The notes under the pieces are model-generated. The model was not told the DNA's origin and ran no database searches. It saw only the letters and a program-made list of their open reading frames with translations. Positions 22,786-34,089 of a stretch of 64,000 bases of DNA are shown here, in pieces; position 1 is the first letter of the stretch; each line of letters opens with the position of its first letter. The stretch comes from Toxonevra muliebris (lineage: Eukaryota; Arthropoda; Insecta; Diptera; Pallopteridae). Made by a program: the position numbers and the translations under genes. Where the stretch lies: contig OY829326.1 of the NCBI GenBank assembly GCA_963691655.1, positions 116,223,388 through 116,287,387 on the forward strand, in the 5' to 3' direction.

Positions 22786-24231
22786 TTAATTATCCTTGCG
22801 AACGGCCATAGTCTTCTCGATTTCCTCCACAGTGCGTGGCACAATAGCGAAATTTTCATTTCCGTTCTTTGTAATTAGCACATCATCTTCAATACGAACG
22901 CCACCAAACGTGCGAAAACGGTCAAATACCTCAACATTTATGAATTTTTTTAAATTTGGATCAGCAAGTGCACGATCCATGAGAACATCGACAAAGTAAC
23001 AGCCCGGCTCTACTGTCACGTACATGCCAGCCTTCAGGGTACGCGCAAAACGCAATTTACTCAACCATGGCTCTGCTGGACGCGTTGGTTGCCCTTCCAA
23101 ATAACCACCAACATCATGTACGTCCAAACCGATGAGATGACCCAGGCCATGAGGTTGAAATATGCCCGACAAACCGGCTGTCTGCATCTCCGTTACATCG
23201 CCTTTCAGCATGCCACCATCCTTGAGACTTTGCAGCATAACACGAGACGACAAGCGATGCATGTCAACCCACGAGACACCATCACGCGCCTCCTTCAATA
23301 CTGCATTGCGAGCTTTCAGCACTGCATTATAGATGAGCTTTTGATCGGCATTGAACTTACCATTAGCTGGGAAACTGCACGTGATATCAGCAGCATAGCC
23401 ACAATAGTTGGCACCCATATCAAATAGACACATATCTCCATCGCGCACTGCACAATTATTCGGTGCACCAGCGTGCCCATAATGGAGCACAGCAGAATTA
23501 ATACCACTGCCGCAGATACAAGTATACGAGGCATGACGGCAACCACCCACTGAGTAAGCATGATGCAGAAACACTGATTCGCCTTCATATTCACTGCGTC
23601 CGGGTCGCATAAATTGCATGACGCGTATATGTGCATCTGAAGAAACTTTAGCCACGTAGCGCAACACTTCAATCTCCTCGGGTGACTTGATAACACGGCA
23701 TTCAGCTATAACCGGATACAGTAAATCACAATTGACCACAAACTTTTCAATGCCATCAAAACGCGCCGGCTGCGATGTCAAGCCGCTGTCCGTGTTAACG
23801 CCACTGAGCGTGAGTATTACTCCTGGTTCTTTTTTTTCGAAGTACGTGCCTAATTCATCGACGTAACGCACTTCATCCACTTCGTATACTGCCTTAAATT
23901 CTGCCAATGTCAGCAGACGTCCCATCCAAGTAGCATACTCTTCCGGCAGACGTGGCACAAAGAGTGTCGTCTCTCCTGTGGACACTTTCACTGCACCATA
24001 ACAATCTGGCTCCTTTACACCAAACATATACTGAAAATAGGACTCTTGGCGAAACAAATAATTCACGTCGGTATCATTGAAGCTGACATCCTTGCCGCCT
24101 ACTAAAAGCACATAAGCATTAGAGCCTACAGCAGTCGTTCCGCGTAGTGCAGCGCAAACCTTCTGACGATTCTGATGAAACAGCGAAATTGGGACGGCAT
24201 ACGTCTGTGGACCCATTCGAAAGTTTGCCAT
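22786..24231 (-). CDS. Dip-C: Prolidase / Xaa-Pro dipeptidase (Dip-C orthologue)
   Basis: Encodes 481 residues in one coding exon. It hydrolyses dipeptides with C-terminal proline, acting in the cytosol as a dinuclear-metal M24 (pita-bread) peptidase. All five metal ligands are present: D271 in LFDMG, D282 in ADITCSF, H365 in HGLGH, E408 in VTVEPG and E448 in GGVRIEDD; VHDVGGY follows the His ligand. The length is close to human PEPD (493). I place the start at MANFRMGPQTYAVP because it aligns with the family N-terminus. The open frame extends 15 codons further upstream, but those codons read like intron. A likely 5' UTR intron spans 24233-24368, with acceptor TTCCGTAG just before AATGG and donor ATGTAAGTGA. 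It is convergent with Prp16 and divergent from scw. Confidence 0.95.
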   Translation of the reverse strand: MANFRMGPQTYAVPISLFHQNRQKVCAALRGTTAVGSNAYVLLVGGKDVSFNDTDVNYLFRQESYFQYMFGVKEPDCYGAVKVSTGETTLFVPRLPEEYATWMGRLLTLAEFKAVYEVDEVRYVDELGTYFEKKEPGVILTLSGVNTDSGLTSQPARFDGIEKFVVNCDLLYPVIAECRVIKSPEEIEVLRYVAKVSSDAHIRVMQFMRPGRSEYEGESVFLHHAYSVGGCRHASYTCICGSGINSAVLHYGHAGAPNNCAVRDGDMCLFDMGANYCGYAADITCSFPANGKFNADQKLIYNAVLKARNAVLKEARDGVSWVDMHRLSSRVMLQSLKDGGMLKGDVTEMQTAGLSGIFQPHGLGHLIGLDVHDVGGYLEGQPTRPAEPWLSKLRFARTLKAGMYVTVEPGCYFVDVLMDRALADPNLKKFINVEVFDRFRTFGGVRIEDDVLITKNGNENFAIVPRTVEEIEKTMAVRKDN

Positions 24232-24369
24232 TCTACGGAAATTCAAATACACAAAGAAAAATAAATACTTGAACACATCTCATTAGAATGGCGACTAAAC
24301 CTTGCATTAATGCCATTAAACTATGCCACTATACAAATCCAAGTATATCATCCACAATATTCACTTACA

Positions 24370-26939
24370 TTTACAATTTTTGCTTCTCGAACTATTTTAC
24401 TATTATCTTTTTTGACCGCTGAGTTTGTGATCGATCACTTTGTTCTGTGAATTGTGTGACCCACTGCAGTTTACTGCCTTCTGTTTGTGCGATTTCCTAA
24501 TCAACGCAAAACGCAAATTGCCTTTAAAAATGAGAATGATATTTTATTTCAATTGAACGAACTAAGTACAAAAAACAAAACAAACACGAAACGCTGTTGC
24601 TGCTGTTATCAAAAATAAAAATATTATCTACAACAGAGTTGCATAAAAAGTATTTCCAAAGAGGCCAGATGAGAGCACAGTGGGGAAAAATACTCAAATG
24701 GAATAGACAGCAGTTATTTATTTAGTTACTGTTCAGCAGGTGTTGTATAAAATAAACCCGAAAGATGTATAAAATAAAGGCTTTAACCCCTTTATTGTTC
24801 GTCTTGTCTCATTCATTTTCTAAAAGCAGTACCGCCAGATCGCAACCAGTATCTCGTATTTTCGGTATTTCGCAATTACGTTAAATACGCCGACAGTTGC
24901 CTAAAGGGATATACAGCTGGCAAGGTTCTAAAAAGAGATTTTTCAATTCTTACACTTTCTTAAACCATCAGACTGTCTAACACGTCAGGTTTGGAAGATA
25001 ACGGTGCATAAAAGTATGAAATTTGTTTTTTCGAGGTTATACCATGAACGAGGAGGATTGGGGTATTTACATATACTTTATCATATATTTTGTTTTCAGA
25101 AAAATCTTCTTTTTATACTAAACAATTTTCCAATCGAAACCAAAAAGATATGTCCTTTTAATGCCGGTATACTGACGTTATGTACCGATATCTCGAAAAC
25201 CTATGAAGAAAAATGATATTCAATGATCGCTGAGACTCCAAATTACTCAAGAATACATCGTCATAGAATCGCCAGCCCGATAAAAAAACTCAATTTTGAA
25301 GCACAATGATATTTTTGCCAACTTTCCATATTCGAACTCGAGAAACAAACTTCTAGTTTGAAACTATGAAAATCGTTCTTTGTTGTTTGGTACTTTTTTC
25401 CATTCCCGTTTTACAAAAGCACAATAGCTCTATTGCAAAGGCTTTTGAATTATTTGTTTTATCCCGATTTTCTGTAAAAAAAAAAAGCACCCAGGTAGCC
25501 ATTTGCATAACCCGCATTGACAGTAAGGATAAAGTTTTTGCCAGGAGGGTTAATTATACATTTCAGTTAGTCTAAATTAAATTTATGCACTCTTCTTCGA
25601 TGCGCTGCGACCGTTCGATAATTCACATACATATGTACATAGTTCAACAAAGATGTAAAAGAAGAACGTGACAATGTGCCATCAACAAACGATCATTAAG
25701 TATAGCGTGCTGATCCTTTTAAGGTAAAAAGTGTGTTACATTTATCCGTCGATTTACACTGTAGGTATGTTCAATAAGAATCAGTGAAAAGTTAAATTCT
25801 GTTATATAAAAAGTGGAGATGGTCATAACTAAAAGAAAAGCTATAGAAATGTTTATAAAACCGTATAAAATGTAGCAAGGATGCGAACAAAAATTTCCAA
25901 ATGAAAATTTTCATCAACGAATTTTTTGTTTAAATTTAAAAACTGTATACAAACGAAACTACATGGAACTGTTTAAACTGAGGGATGGATGTATATGTGT
26001 ATATACATAGATTTAAAAACATACCACATGTAAGTACCGTTTATACATGTTCACGTCATATACCTGTTCTACTCCGTATATAGACTGTGTTTGAAAATAA
26101 TATGATCAATACAAAAAGGGCGATGAATCAAGACTAATTGTGAGCATCCGCTTAAATTTGTAAATGTCGAGCCTTCGAAAATGCCGGACTCTGTCTACTG
26201 GTGAAACGAGGTATCAACAAAACTTTAATTCCCCGCACCATCGTTTCATGGTACAAGAACAAATTTTCTAGTGAGATACAGTCGGCTACCACCATGTAAT
26301 TTTGACTTAAAAGAAGTACGAATAATTTTTTTCTCCCCAACTTATTTTAAAACTTCTCATCATTTCAACTTTGCAACCTAGTACCTTCCTTTCTCATTTA
26401 ATAAATGATCAGGAAAGTTAGGTTTGTGTATTTGAGTATTTATTTTGTATGAAGTCTCCAATAATTAGATTTTTGAAGATAATTTTATTCCGATTGTAAT
26501 ATTCGTCCTTCCTGTACTGATGTTATGCTTTTGAAACGCAGTGTATTTATGTATCTACCGCAGGTACACAGCATATAAGAAAAAGTATATACCATAAAAT
26601 GCAATGTTACATAAAGCATATTGGTGCAAAATATAATGACAAATTGTCAGTGAATATGTAATTGTCCTTTCTAATGACCTTCAACTATAAACCAAGTGCG
26701 CTGCACGTGCGCGTTGTCAATTAAAATGTTCATTCATTTTCGCAGAATACAAATATTTTTGTTTTAAAGAAGACAATGTAAATGGCAAAAATAGAAATTT
26801 TCGGTGTAATTACTATGTAGTTTGATAATTATTTTACCTGCTGTTTAGTGCCTAAACAAAAAATGCTGAGCACAAAATCTTGTAAAAATATTTCAGAAGT
26901 AAAACTGAGTTCGAAGTGTAAAAAACAAAAACATTCAAC
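24370..26939. other. Intergenic stretch between Dip-C and the first BMP gene
   Basis: The Dip-C 5' region and the upstream region of the first screw-like gene. No transposon ends or other genes are recognised. Open frames at 25004-25216 and 25366-25575 are short and featureless. Regulatory sequence for an embryonic BMP gene would be expected here, but no specific site could be supported by eye. Confidence 0.4.
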
Positions 26940-28567
26940 ATGTTGCCGATAAAAATATTTCTATTTACGCTACTAACGTGGTCTGAATTTTGTGAAACAA
27001 ACAATTTACTTATTAGTCCAAATGACGAAGAAGAAAACTACAGTATGGAAAATGAATACACTATTGACTTGAAGGACCTCTTGAATTTGGGACATGATCC
27101 ACAGCCGCTAAAAAATCCTGTTTCGATGGGGTGAGAGAAAGAAAAAAAGACTTGCTCAATTCGGCCACTCACTCTATAAATAATTTAAATAGTTTGTTTC
27201 TTATGGTATTTTTATGAATCTGCTTGAAAATAAACGACTTTTAGCGAGTTGAGAGTGTGTGCGAATAGAACGCGCGTAATGTTTTTTGGCCATTTGTTTC
27301 GCGTGCGAATAAAATTTTAATGTTTGTTATGATTTTATTTCATATTAATTTAGGGATTCGGCATCCAAATTTTTACTACAAGTTTATAATGATTTCAAGA
27401 AAAAACAAGGAATTGAAGCAGAAGATGAAGTCGAACAAATGATTGCGAAACACAAGAGCCATGCAAATCGCTTTACGAGATCGATACGCGACGAAAGTTT
27501 CATTACCGACGTTGATCATAAACTTATTAATAGATGTAATAACATTGTAACATTCTCCTGCAAAGGTAAAAAAAAAAAACGAAATGCAATTATCTAGGCT
27601 TAAAAATAAATGTTAAACTGTTTTTTCTTTATTCTTTATTCTAGCGCCTGGAAATGAGCGGAAAAAGTTTTCACAAATTCACAACAAATATATATCTGCC
27701 ATGATGATAAATTTCAATACGAACAATATTCCAGATGGTATGAAATTGGTGCACGCAACATTTCGCATTTATCAAAATCCCAGTTTAGGAATATTTGAAA
27801 AGGATATGATCACACGAAAAATCAGCATCTCAGTTCATAGTAAAATGCAACATCACAAAACTTTAAATCGTGCATTTGGTCTTGTAAATACAATCAATTC
27901 AACGACTTCTTACAAGGGATGGTATGAATTTAACATAACGCGCACCTTAAACGAATGGCTGAAACATAAGAAGACTCACCCCTTAATGGAGCCTAATGAA
28001 ATTCTTGTGGTTATCAGAACTCCTATTTCAGAAAACAATGCCATGAATATTGATGCCAATGATGTAGGTTTAGTCAAGCCAAATGTGAATAACGATTTGA
28101 TTGCAGAGCGGCCTTTTATTACTGGCTATTTTATTGGACCCATATTGTTAACCAAAATTCACAAAATTCGAGCCAAACGAAACGCTTACTATAAACCGAA
28201 TCCTAGAGCAAACCAATATTATAGATCAATGATACCGAATATATATCAATTGCCACTATCCTGTGAGCGTATAAATTTCACATTGCATTTTAAGGCTTTA
28301 GGTATGCACGACTGGGTTATTGCACCAAAAAATTTTGAGGCGTATTTTTGCGCTGGCCAATGCAATTTTCCTCTGTCTGCCAACGCGAAAGCTACCAATC
28401 ACGCCATCGTTCAGACATTGATGCATTTGAGAAATCCCGAATTACCGAAAGCTTGCTGTGTACCCGTTAAATTGGGCTCCATTTCGATATTGCATTACCT
28501 CGATGATGATGCTGTCAATTTAAGTAAATATCCACAAAGTGTCGCTTTAGAATGCGGTTGTCATTAG
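26940..28567 (+). CDS. scw: Screw-like BMP ligand (TGF-beta superfamily), paralogue 1
   Basis: Exons 26940-27130, 27354-27565 and 27645-28567 (intron phases 2 and 1) encode 441 residues. A signal peptide begins MLPIKIFLFTLLTW. The prodomain contains LVHATFRIYQNPSLG and SYKGWYEFNITRTLNEWL. A convertase site RAKR ends at residue 313, leaving a 128-residue mature domain with the seven canonical cysteines (CERINFT, FCAGQCNFPL, KACCVP, ECGCH). The mature domain looks more like screw than Gbb: CERINFT and WVIAPKNFEAYFCAGQC. There is an N-F-T sequon after the first cysteine. The family signals through type I/II serine kinase receptors to Mad; Drosophila Scw acts as a Dpp partner in dorsal patterning of the embryo. 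A second screw-like gene lies 4 kb downstream and gbb 24 kb further. AATAAA is at 28609. Confidence 0.9.
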
Positions 28568-28619
28568 TGAAACCATAGTTTACGTTTGTTATTGTTCTAT
28601 TTTATAAAAATAAATAAAA

Positions 28620-28835
28620 AATGTTAAGTGTGATTACCTTTTGAATTATTTATCCGAGTAGTGAAAACTGCCAATTAAGCGCTATCATGAACATCACAGC
28701 TATGGAAGTTGACAAAAAGACCTTTTGTTCAAAAAATTGGAAAAAATAACTACACTATGATTAATTTCTGACTAAAAAGCCTTGACCGATATGTTGAGTA
28801 TTGCATCCATAGTGAGCCATCATTATCACATCCTC
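28620..28835. other. Short intergenic stretch
   Basis: No feature is recognised between the scw polyadenylation signal and the retrotransposon remnant. Confidence 0.4.
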
Positions 28836-28838
28836 TCT

Positions 28839-29249
28839 CTATTTTTCAGCATGTGAAATCTTGTAAAACGTCGCTGCAAACTGTAGTTGGCCGGAGAGAA
28901 CGGGACAAGAGCAGAAAACAGTACCCCACATGTAGCACATGTATTTGTAAAGGTTCAAGCTGATTTTGAGCAATTCATCATCTACGGAGTGAATAGGCGA
29001 TGTTCCGTTGGTCCGATGGTCCATTTTAAAGAAATTTATGATCTCTTTAAGAGAACTATCCTCCATGTCTTGCGGTTGTTGGATAGAGTTTTCTAAGTAA
29101 CGAAGTTGGGACCTCATTAGACCTTTACAATGGCATAGGATATATTCTGCTACTCCATTCTCCTCGTTACATATTCGGTACGTATCGTTTTGTACTATAC
29201 TCAAGGTGGTTAAGTGTTGGTTAACCCTACAACACTCAGTATGGAACAC
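28839..29249 (-). pseudogene. Non-LTR retrotransposon C-terminal remnant
   Basis: The minus-strand reading TYRICNEENGVAEYILCHCK followed by GLMRSQLRYLENSI fits the C..C.....E...HILC.C..L...R...LG pattern. That pattern ends many Jockey/R1-type retrotransposon polyproteins, after the reverse-transcriptase or RNase H region. The reading continues DMEDSSLKEIINFFK, like the ...I..FI.... tail of those proteins. Upstream parts of the element are not present, because a hAT element begins at 29424. It is 5'-truncated or broken. Confidence 0.55.
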
Positions 29250-29499
29250 TTTGGCAATTCGGATTTGATTTCTGCTTAAATTAAGCGATTGCTTAATTCT
29301 GCGTTAACAGATCCTTACAGTAGTATAACGAATTGCCATTCAGCCAACTTTTAAACTCAGTTTAACGGAACTCCATGGTAAGCCGCAAAATGGTCGCGGT
29401 CCAATGAATTCACTGAATGAACCCAGTGGCGGTTCTATGTTTTAGGTTTGTGGGGGGGCTGATTTTGCTAAATTAAGAGATAAATATCGACTCACTATC

Positions 29500-30720
29500 G
29501 ACCAAAACCCAGACCTAGACCAAAACCTAGAGAAAAAATTTTATCAATGTTGACACCAAAAATACGGGCCAAAAATTAAAAGATAACTGGAACAAACCTG
29601 AGACCAAAATGCAAACTAGAATCGGATAGGAATTTAGGCAGAAATTTCGTCCAAATTTCAAACTAAAATTCAAATACAGATCGAAGTTCAAACCTAGAAA
29701 GGAACCAAATTCAGTTCAAAAATCTAGATCAAATTCAGATCAAAATCTTGATTATGACTTTTCTGATGGTTTTATATTGGTAAATGATCAATTTTCAGAA
29801 AGCAATTTGAAGGAATTTTTAATTTCCATTGAGAAAAAATTTTGATGAAACAATTTGATACATTTCTATTTTTTGACTCATTTTTGGTCTAAACAAAAAC
29901 CCGAAAAAAAGTTAAATTAAGATAACAGTTGATTTGGATAGTACTTTAAACGAATTTTTAAAATATATATTCATATCACTCTTAGCTTCGATATCGCTAT
30001 TAATATTGGCCTGTGGTGAGTTTACGATCTCACAACTTCATAACCAAGCACTTCATTTTTATGAAAAATTAAATACGTTCTTTAAGCCTGTTATACATTA
30101 ATTAAAATTTTAAATTTCAACGAGATCCGTACACGCTTTCGGGTACCGGGCAACAACCGGTTAAAAAAAAAAACAATGTTCAGACCACGAATCGGACCAA
30201 AATTCCAACAAAAATCGACCAAAATGAGATAAAATTCAGGTCAAAACTCAGACTAAATACCTAAAATTCAGACCGAATCAAAACCAAAATCAGTTTTAAA
30301 ATTCATTCCAAAATTCGAAAAAAAAAATTTTGACCACAACTCACACCAATAGTTAGACAAAACTTTAGGGCAAAAGGACACCAAATACCGAACGAAAGTA
30401 AACCAAAATTTAGACCAAAAACTAGTGGGGATATCTGATAAATATTTACACCAAAAAATTTTAACTTAAACTAAACAAAAACTAGACCAAAATTCCAGGC
30501 GAGTTCAGACCAGATTTTAAAACAAAATTCAGAACGATTTCGGACCGAAATTCAGACCAAAGTAGTATCAAAATCAAGCCAATTCAGACGAAAATATTAA
30601 TCATAACTAAAATAAAACAAAATTCTGACTTAAAATCAAACCAGAATTTAGATCAAAAACGGGCAAAAATAGAAAAGTTAAACCAATATTATACTAAAAT
30701 TCAATACAAAATTAGAATTG
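29500..30720. repeat. Degenerate short tandem repeat, consensus near ACCAAAATTCAG
   Basis: Dozens of variants of AGACCAAAATTCAG, ACCAAAACCTAG and ATTCAGACCAAAAT occur across 29500-29755 and 30180-30720, separated by a less repetitive spacer (29760-30180). The units have drifted, so copy number cannot be given by eye. The array lies wholly inside the hAT element and was probably carried or amplified by it. Confidence 0.75.
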
Positions 30721-30763
30721 ATTCAAATATCGGACCCCATTTTAATATTTATATTGAATTATT

Positions 30764-30850
30764 ACTAGTCGGTAAGGCCCCAGTAACTGGGGCTTTTTTT
30801 TTTTTTTTTTTTTTTTTTCGTTCAAGAAATATCTTTATGAAAAAACAAAT
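30764..30850 (-). mobile_element. Helitron-like (Helentron) 3' terminus, minus orientation
   Basis: On the minus strand a perfect 7-bp hairpin GCCCCAG-TTA-CTGGGGC is followed by CTTACCGACTAGT. A stem close to a CTAGT end is the 3' signature of Helitron-like elements. The same 31 bases occur in plus orientation at 52356-52386. A long T-run (about 30794-30820) adjoins it. The element's 5' end was not found. It is nested in the hAT element. Confidence 0.6.
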
Positions 30851-31367
30851 ATCAAAAGAGAACCAAACTACTCGATGGTGTTTGTTTTGTTATTTGTGAA
30901 TGCAGATAATTCGTTAGAAAATTCTGAGAAATGCCGTTATTCATGTCTTCTCTCTCTATCTCTCTCATTTGTTATTTACTCCCGCTTAAGCAATGATTTT
31001 TACAACGAAAATGCAATGCTTTGTTCAATGAGTGAATTTTAAAGAACTTCTGACGCTAATATTAAATCTGATAATGTTTGGCTAACCTACTCGTCAAGCT
31101 CTTGAAATCTGGGTCTTCTGGAATATAAATGTAGTTACACTCATAAATATACCATGGATTATTAAAACAAAATATAATATAATATTTTAAATCCAAATGT
31201 TTTTCGTTTGTTAAAAGTGTATATTTTTCACTGCTGATGGCTTTTTTTTGGAAAAATCTAAATATTTTTGATTTCTCAAAAATGACTGTTTACTTTAAGA
31301 TTGTCGGGTTCTGGGGGGAGGGCTTCAGCTCCTATGAGCCCCCTCTGCATATGCTACTGAATGAACC

Positions 31368-32623
31368 TTATGCCCTGGCACCTAAATGAGTTGTACTTCG
31401 TTGTGAGGGGCTAAGCTGATTAGGATCTGTAAGCAGTTCCAAACTAGTTTAAAGATAATCTCGTTTTGGAAAACTGACTTACCTGTGCCCATGGAAGACC
31501 GAGCTTTTCACATCCATTCGTGTTGTGTGATATTATTTGTACACGAATGGAACGGACATACAGTTTTATGCTGAATCCAAACGAAGAAATTAAAGAATAA
31601 AAAAAAGGCAAATTGTTCTCTTTGAGATTTGCCATTGACAGCCAGGAGATAGCACCGTGTAGAAAAATTTGTATTTGCTATTTTTAATTTTTTACCATGT
31701 CGAGTATCAAGCCCGAGCACCCTGCACACTACAGCCAATAAGCCCATCCCATCCATCGAGCAGGAGTTGTAACTGAATGATTCAAGGAGATAAATATTGA
31801 ACTGATGAAGTGTCCCGCTTTAAGTCTGGACTTAAAAGCCAGGGAAAATCTTTAAAATATTATTTCTAACCAGATTTATTCAAGTTGTCATGAGTTTTTC
31901 AGTTTGAATCAACTAATAGCAGAAATACTAAGATCGGAGCCAAGAAATTATAAAAAGTTAACCTCAAAGCAAATGGAATAGGATATAATTAATTCCTTTC
32001 AGAAGCTGGCTTTAGTTATTGGAACCTTTGAACCCAATTTTTTCTTATTATCCTTTAAATGTAAATATATTTATTTCTTATCACAGATTTAAGAAAAAGC
32101 TCAATCTGCCACTATTTGAAGGAGTATTGGCAAAACGATTTTCAGTGGCTAGAAAGTTGTCAGTGTCTTAGAAACGTTTCCCTTGTCAGTTTTGAATATG
32201 CTCAGCACTAATGGCTAGAGATAAATGAACCTTAGTACTGGAAAATGAACCTAAGTACTGGATAACAAGCTATTTGCCTTAAAACACACTTAATAAGGGC
32301 AAATATTTAATATTTAGCAGAAGGACAGGGAAAAATTTCCCATTTTTTTTTTTTTTTGTTTTAGTGAAAAAATAAATTCAGCGGTTTTTCTATCATACAC
32401 GAAATAATATATCGAAGAAGAAGAACATAATCAGTTAAGTAGTTTTGAAGTTTGGGAAAATTTTCTTGTTTATGTGTGTTTGTGATTTATAATCTTCTAC
32501 TTACAACAATAAAGAAATAAAAAAACTACAAAATTAAGTACAGTTTACCTCTAACGGAAGATATTTTTTAAACATTTTCATAAACAATTTTGCATTTGAA
32601 GTGCAAAGACCACAAAACTCAAT
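31368..32623. other. Intergenic stretch upstream of the second screw-like gene
   Basis: No gene. The block 31505-31565 (CATCCATTCGTGTTG and TTTGTACACGAATGGAA) is an inverted relative of 11335-11400. The remainder would contain the promoter of the downstream BMP gene; no defined motif is supported. Confidence 0.4.
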
Positions 32624-34089
32624 ATGCTACTGACGAAAATAACACTTTTGACTCTACTAACGGTGTCGACAACGGCCGCTAAACAAAATAAATATGATAG
32701 CCAATATACAAGATACATACCTGGAGACTATGTGGGCGATTCGGATATTTTGGATATTTTTGATCTGGAAATAGGAAGAGACATGATCGCAAAGGATTTC
32801 CTAGATTTAAAGCATAGTGTAAAACGACTGAAAAATCCTGTTTCGATAAAGTAAAAAAAAAATCATTTTCACGAAATTTTTTTTTTTTTTTGTTTTTGAT
32901 AAAATTCTTAATTTAAAATTATTAAACAGACATTCCGCATCAAAATTTTTACTACAAATTTACAATGATTTCAAGAAAAATGAGCATATTGATACAGAAG
33001 ATGGAGTCGAGGAAATGATTGGCAGTGGTCCCGGAATACAAAATATGGACACAATAGTGGATGAAACTTACGATACCGAAGTTGATCTGGATTTAATTGA
33101 TGAAACTAATCACGTCATAACATTCGCAAGCATTGGTAAAATGAAAATAAGAAACTCTGTAAGTTGAAAACTAATTGTTTAAACGGAAATTTCTATTCAT
33201 TTCAGCACCCAAACATGTACAGGTAGCTTTTTCAGCAACTGAAAGCAAATTTACAACTTCAATGACCTTACTTTTCAACATTAACGACATTCCGAAAAAT
33301 TTGGAATTGGTGCACGCATCACTTCACATTTATCAGCAGCCCAGCTTAGGATCATTTGAGAAAAATATGATCACGAGTGGAATTCGCATCATAGCCGTTC
33401 AAAACATTTACTATCTCAATGATTTAAATGATGAATTTAATGTTTTGGGAACAATTGATTCGACGACAGACTACGAGGGATGGTATGAATTTAACATCAC
33501 TCGCACCTTAGAAAGATGGATAAAACTTAAAGAGTTGTACCCTGCCACAGCGTCTGAGGATATAGTAATACTTATTACTCCAATTACGGGGCACGAAGAT
33601 ATCATGGAATTTGATGCAGACGATATTGGTTTGATCAAGCCCAATACAAAATGGGTTGAGTTTCAACCTTTCATTGCCAGTTTCTTTCATGGACCTAAGC
33701 TCTCGACTAAAATCCGAACTCTTTTGTATAAGCGTACGCGTAAAATAGGCTTTAAGCGAACACATTATCCAACATCATGTTCAAAGCTTAATTTCACATT
33801 GGATTTCAATGAATTGAAAATCCAAAATTATGCTATTGCACCAAAAAAGTTTGAGACGTTTTTATGCGCTGGTCCATGCCAATTTCCACTGGGGAGCCAT
33901 GTTAAATACACAATGAATGCTGTCATCCTGCATAATATGCATGTAGCTGATCCCAATACTGATGTCCCGACACCTTGCTGTGCACCCTTAGACTACGGTC
34001 CAAGTGTAATGATGCATTACCGCAATGATGACAGCATACAATTGAGTTTATATCCAGACAGTGTCGCGATGTGTTGTGGTTGTACATAA
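32624..34089 (+). CDS. Divergent screw-like BMP ligand, paralogue 2
   Basis: Exons 32624-32850, 32930-33135 and 33206-34089 (intron phases 2 and 1, as in paralogue 1) encode 438 residues. A signal peptide begins MLLTKITLLTLLTVSTTAA. The prodomain retains LVHASLHIYQQPSLG and DYEGWYEFNITRTLERW. The mature region starts near SCSKLNFTLDF and keeps LCAGPCQFPL, TPCCAP and the terminal CGC. It differs from other BMPs in three ways. There is no R-X-X-R convertase site in the expected place, where KIRTLLYKRTRKIGFKR has only dibasic pairs. The usual [10 protein letters not shown] helix reads KYTMNAVILHN. An extra cysteine makes the end MCCGCT. The frame is open with intact splice sites, so it is probably functional but specialised. 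It could act as a partner, a decoy or a poorly processed ligand; that is speculation. Confidence 0.88.

Larger units (their letters stand above)
29424..31359. mobile_element. hAT-type non-autonomous element, 1,936 bp, with 8-bp target duplication AATGAACC
   Basis: The left end is CAGTGGCGGTTCTATG and the right end, on the minus strand, is CAGTAGCATATGCAG. Both are followed inward by G-rich subterminal runs (TGTGGGGGGGCTG on the left; GAGGGGGCTCATAGG on the minus strand at the right). AATGAACC flanks both sides (29416-29423 and 31360-31367). The interior has no transposase. Instead it holds about 1 kb of degenerate short tandem repeat based on ACCAAAATTCAG, plus the 3' end of a Helitron-like element at 30764-30794. 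It sits between the two screw-like BMP genes. Confidence 0.85.

Noticed and set aside
23089..23696. Open frames overlapping Dip-C in other frames
   Set aside because: They are by-products of the conserved prolidase reading frame, which has all metal ligands.
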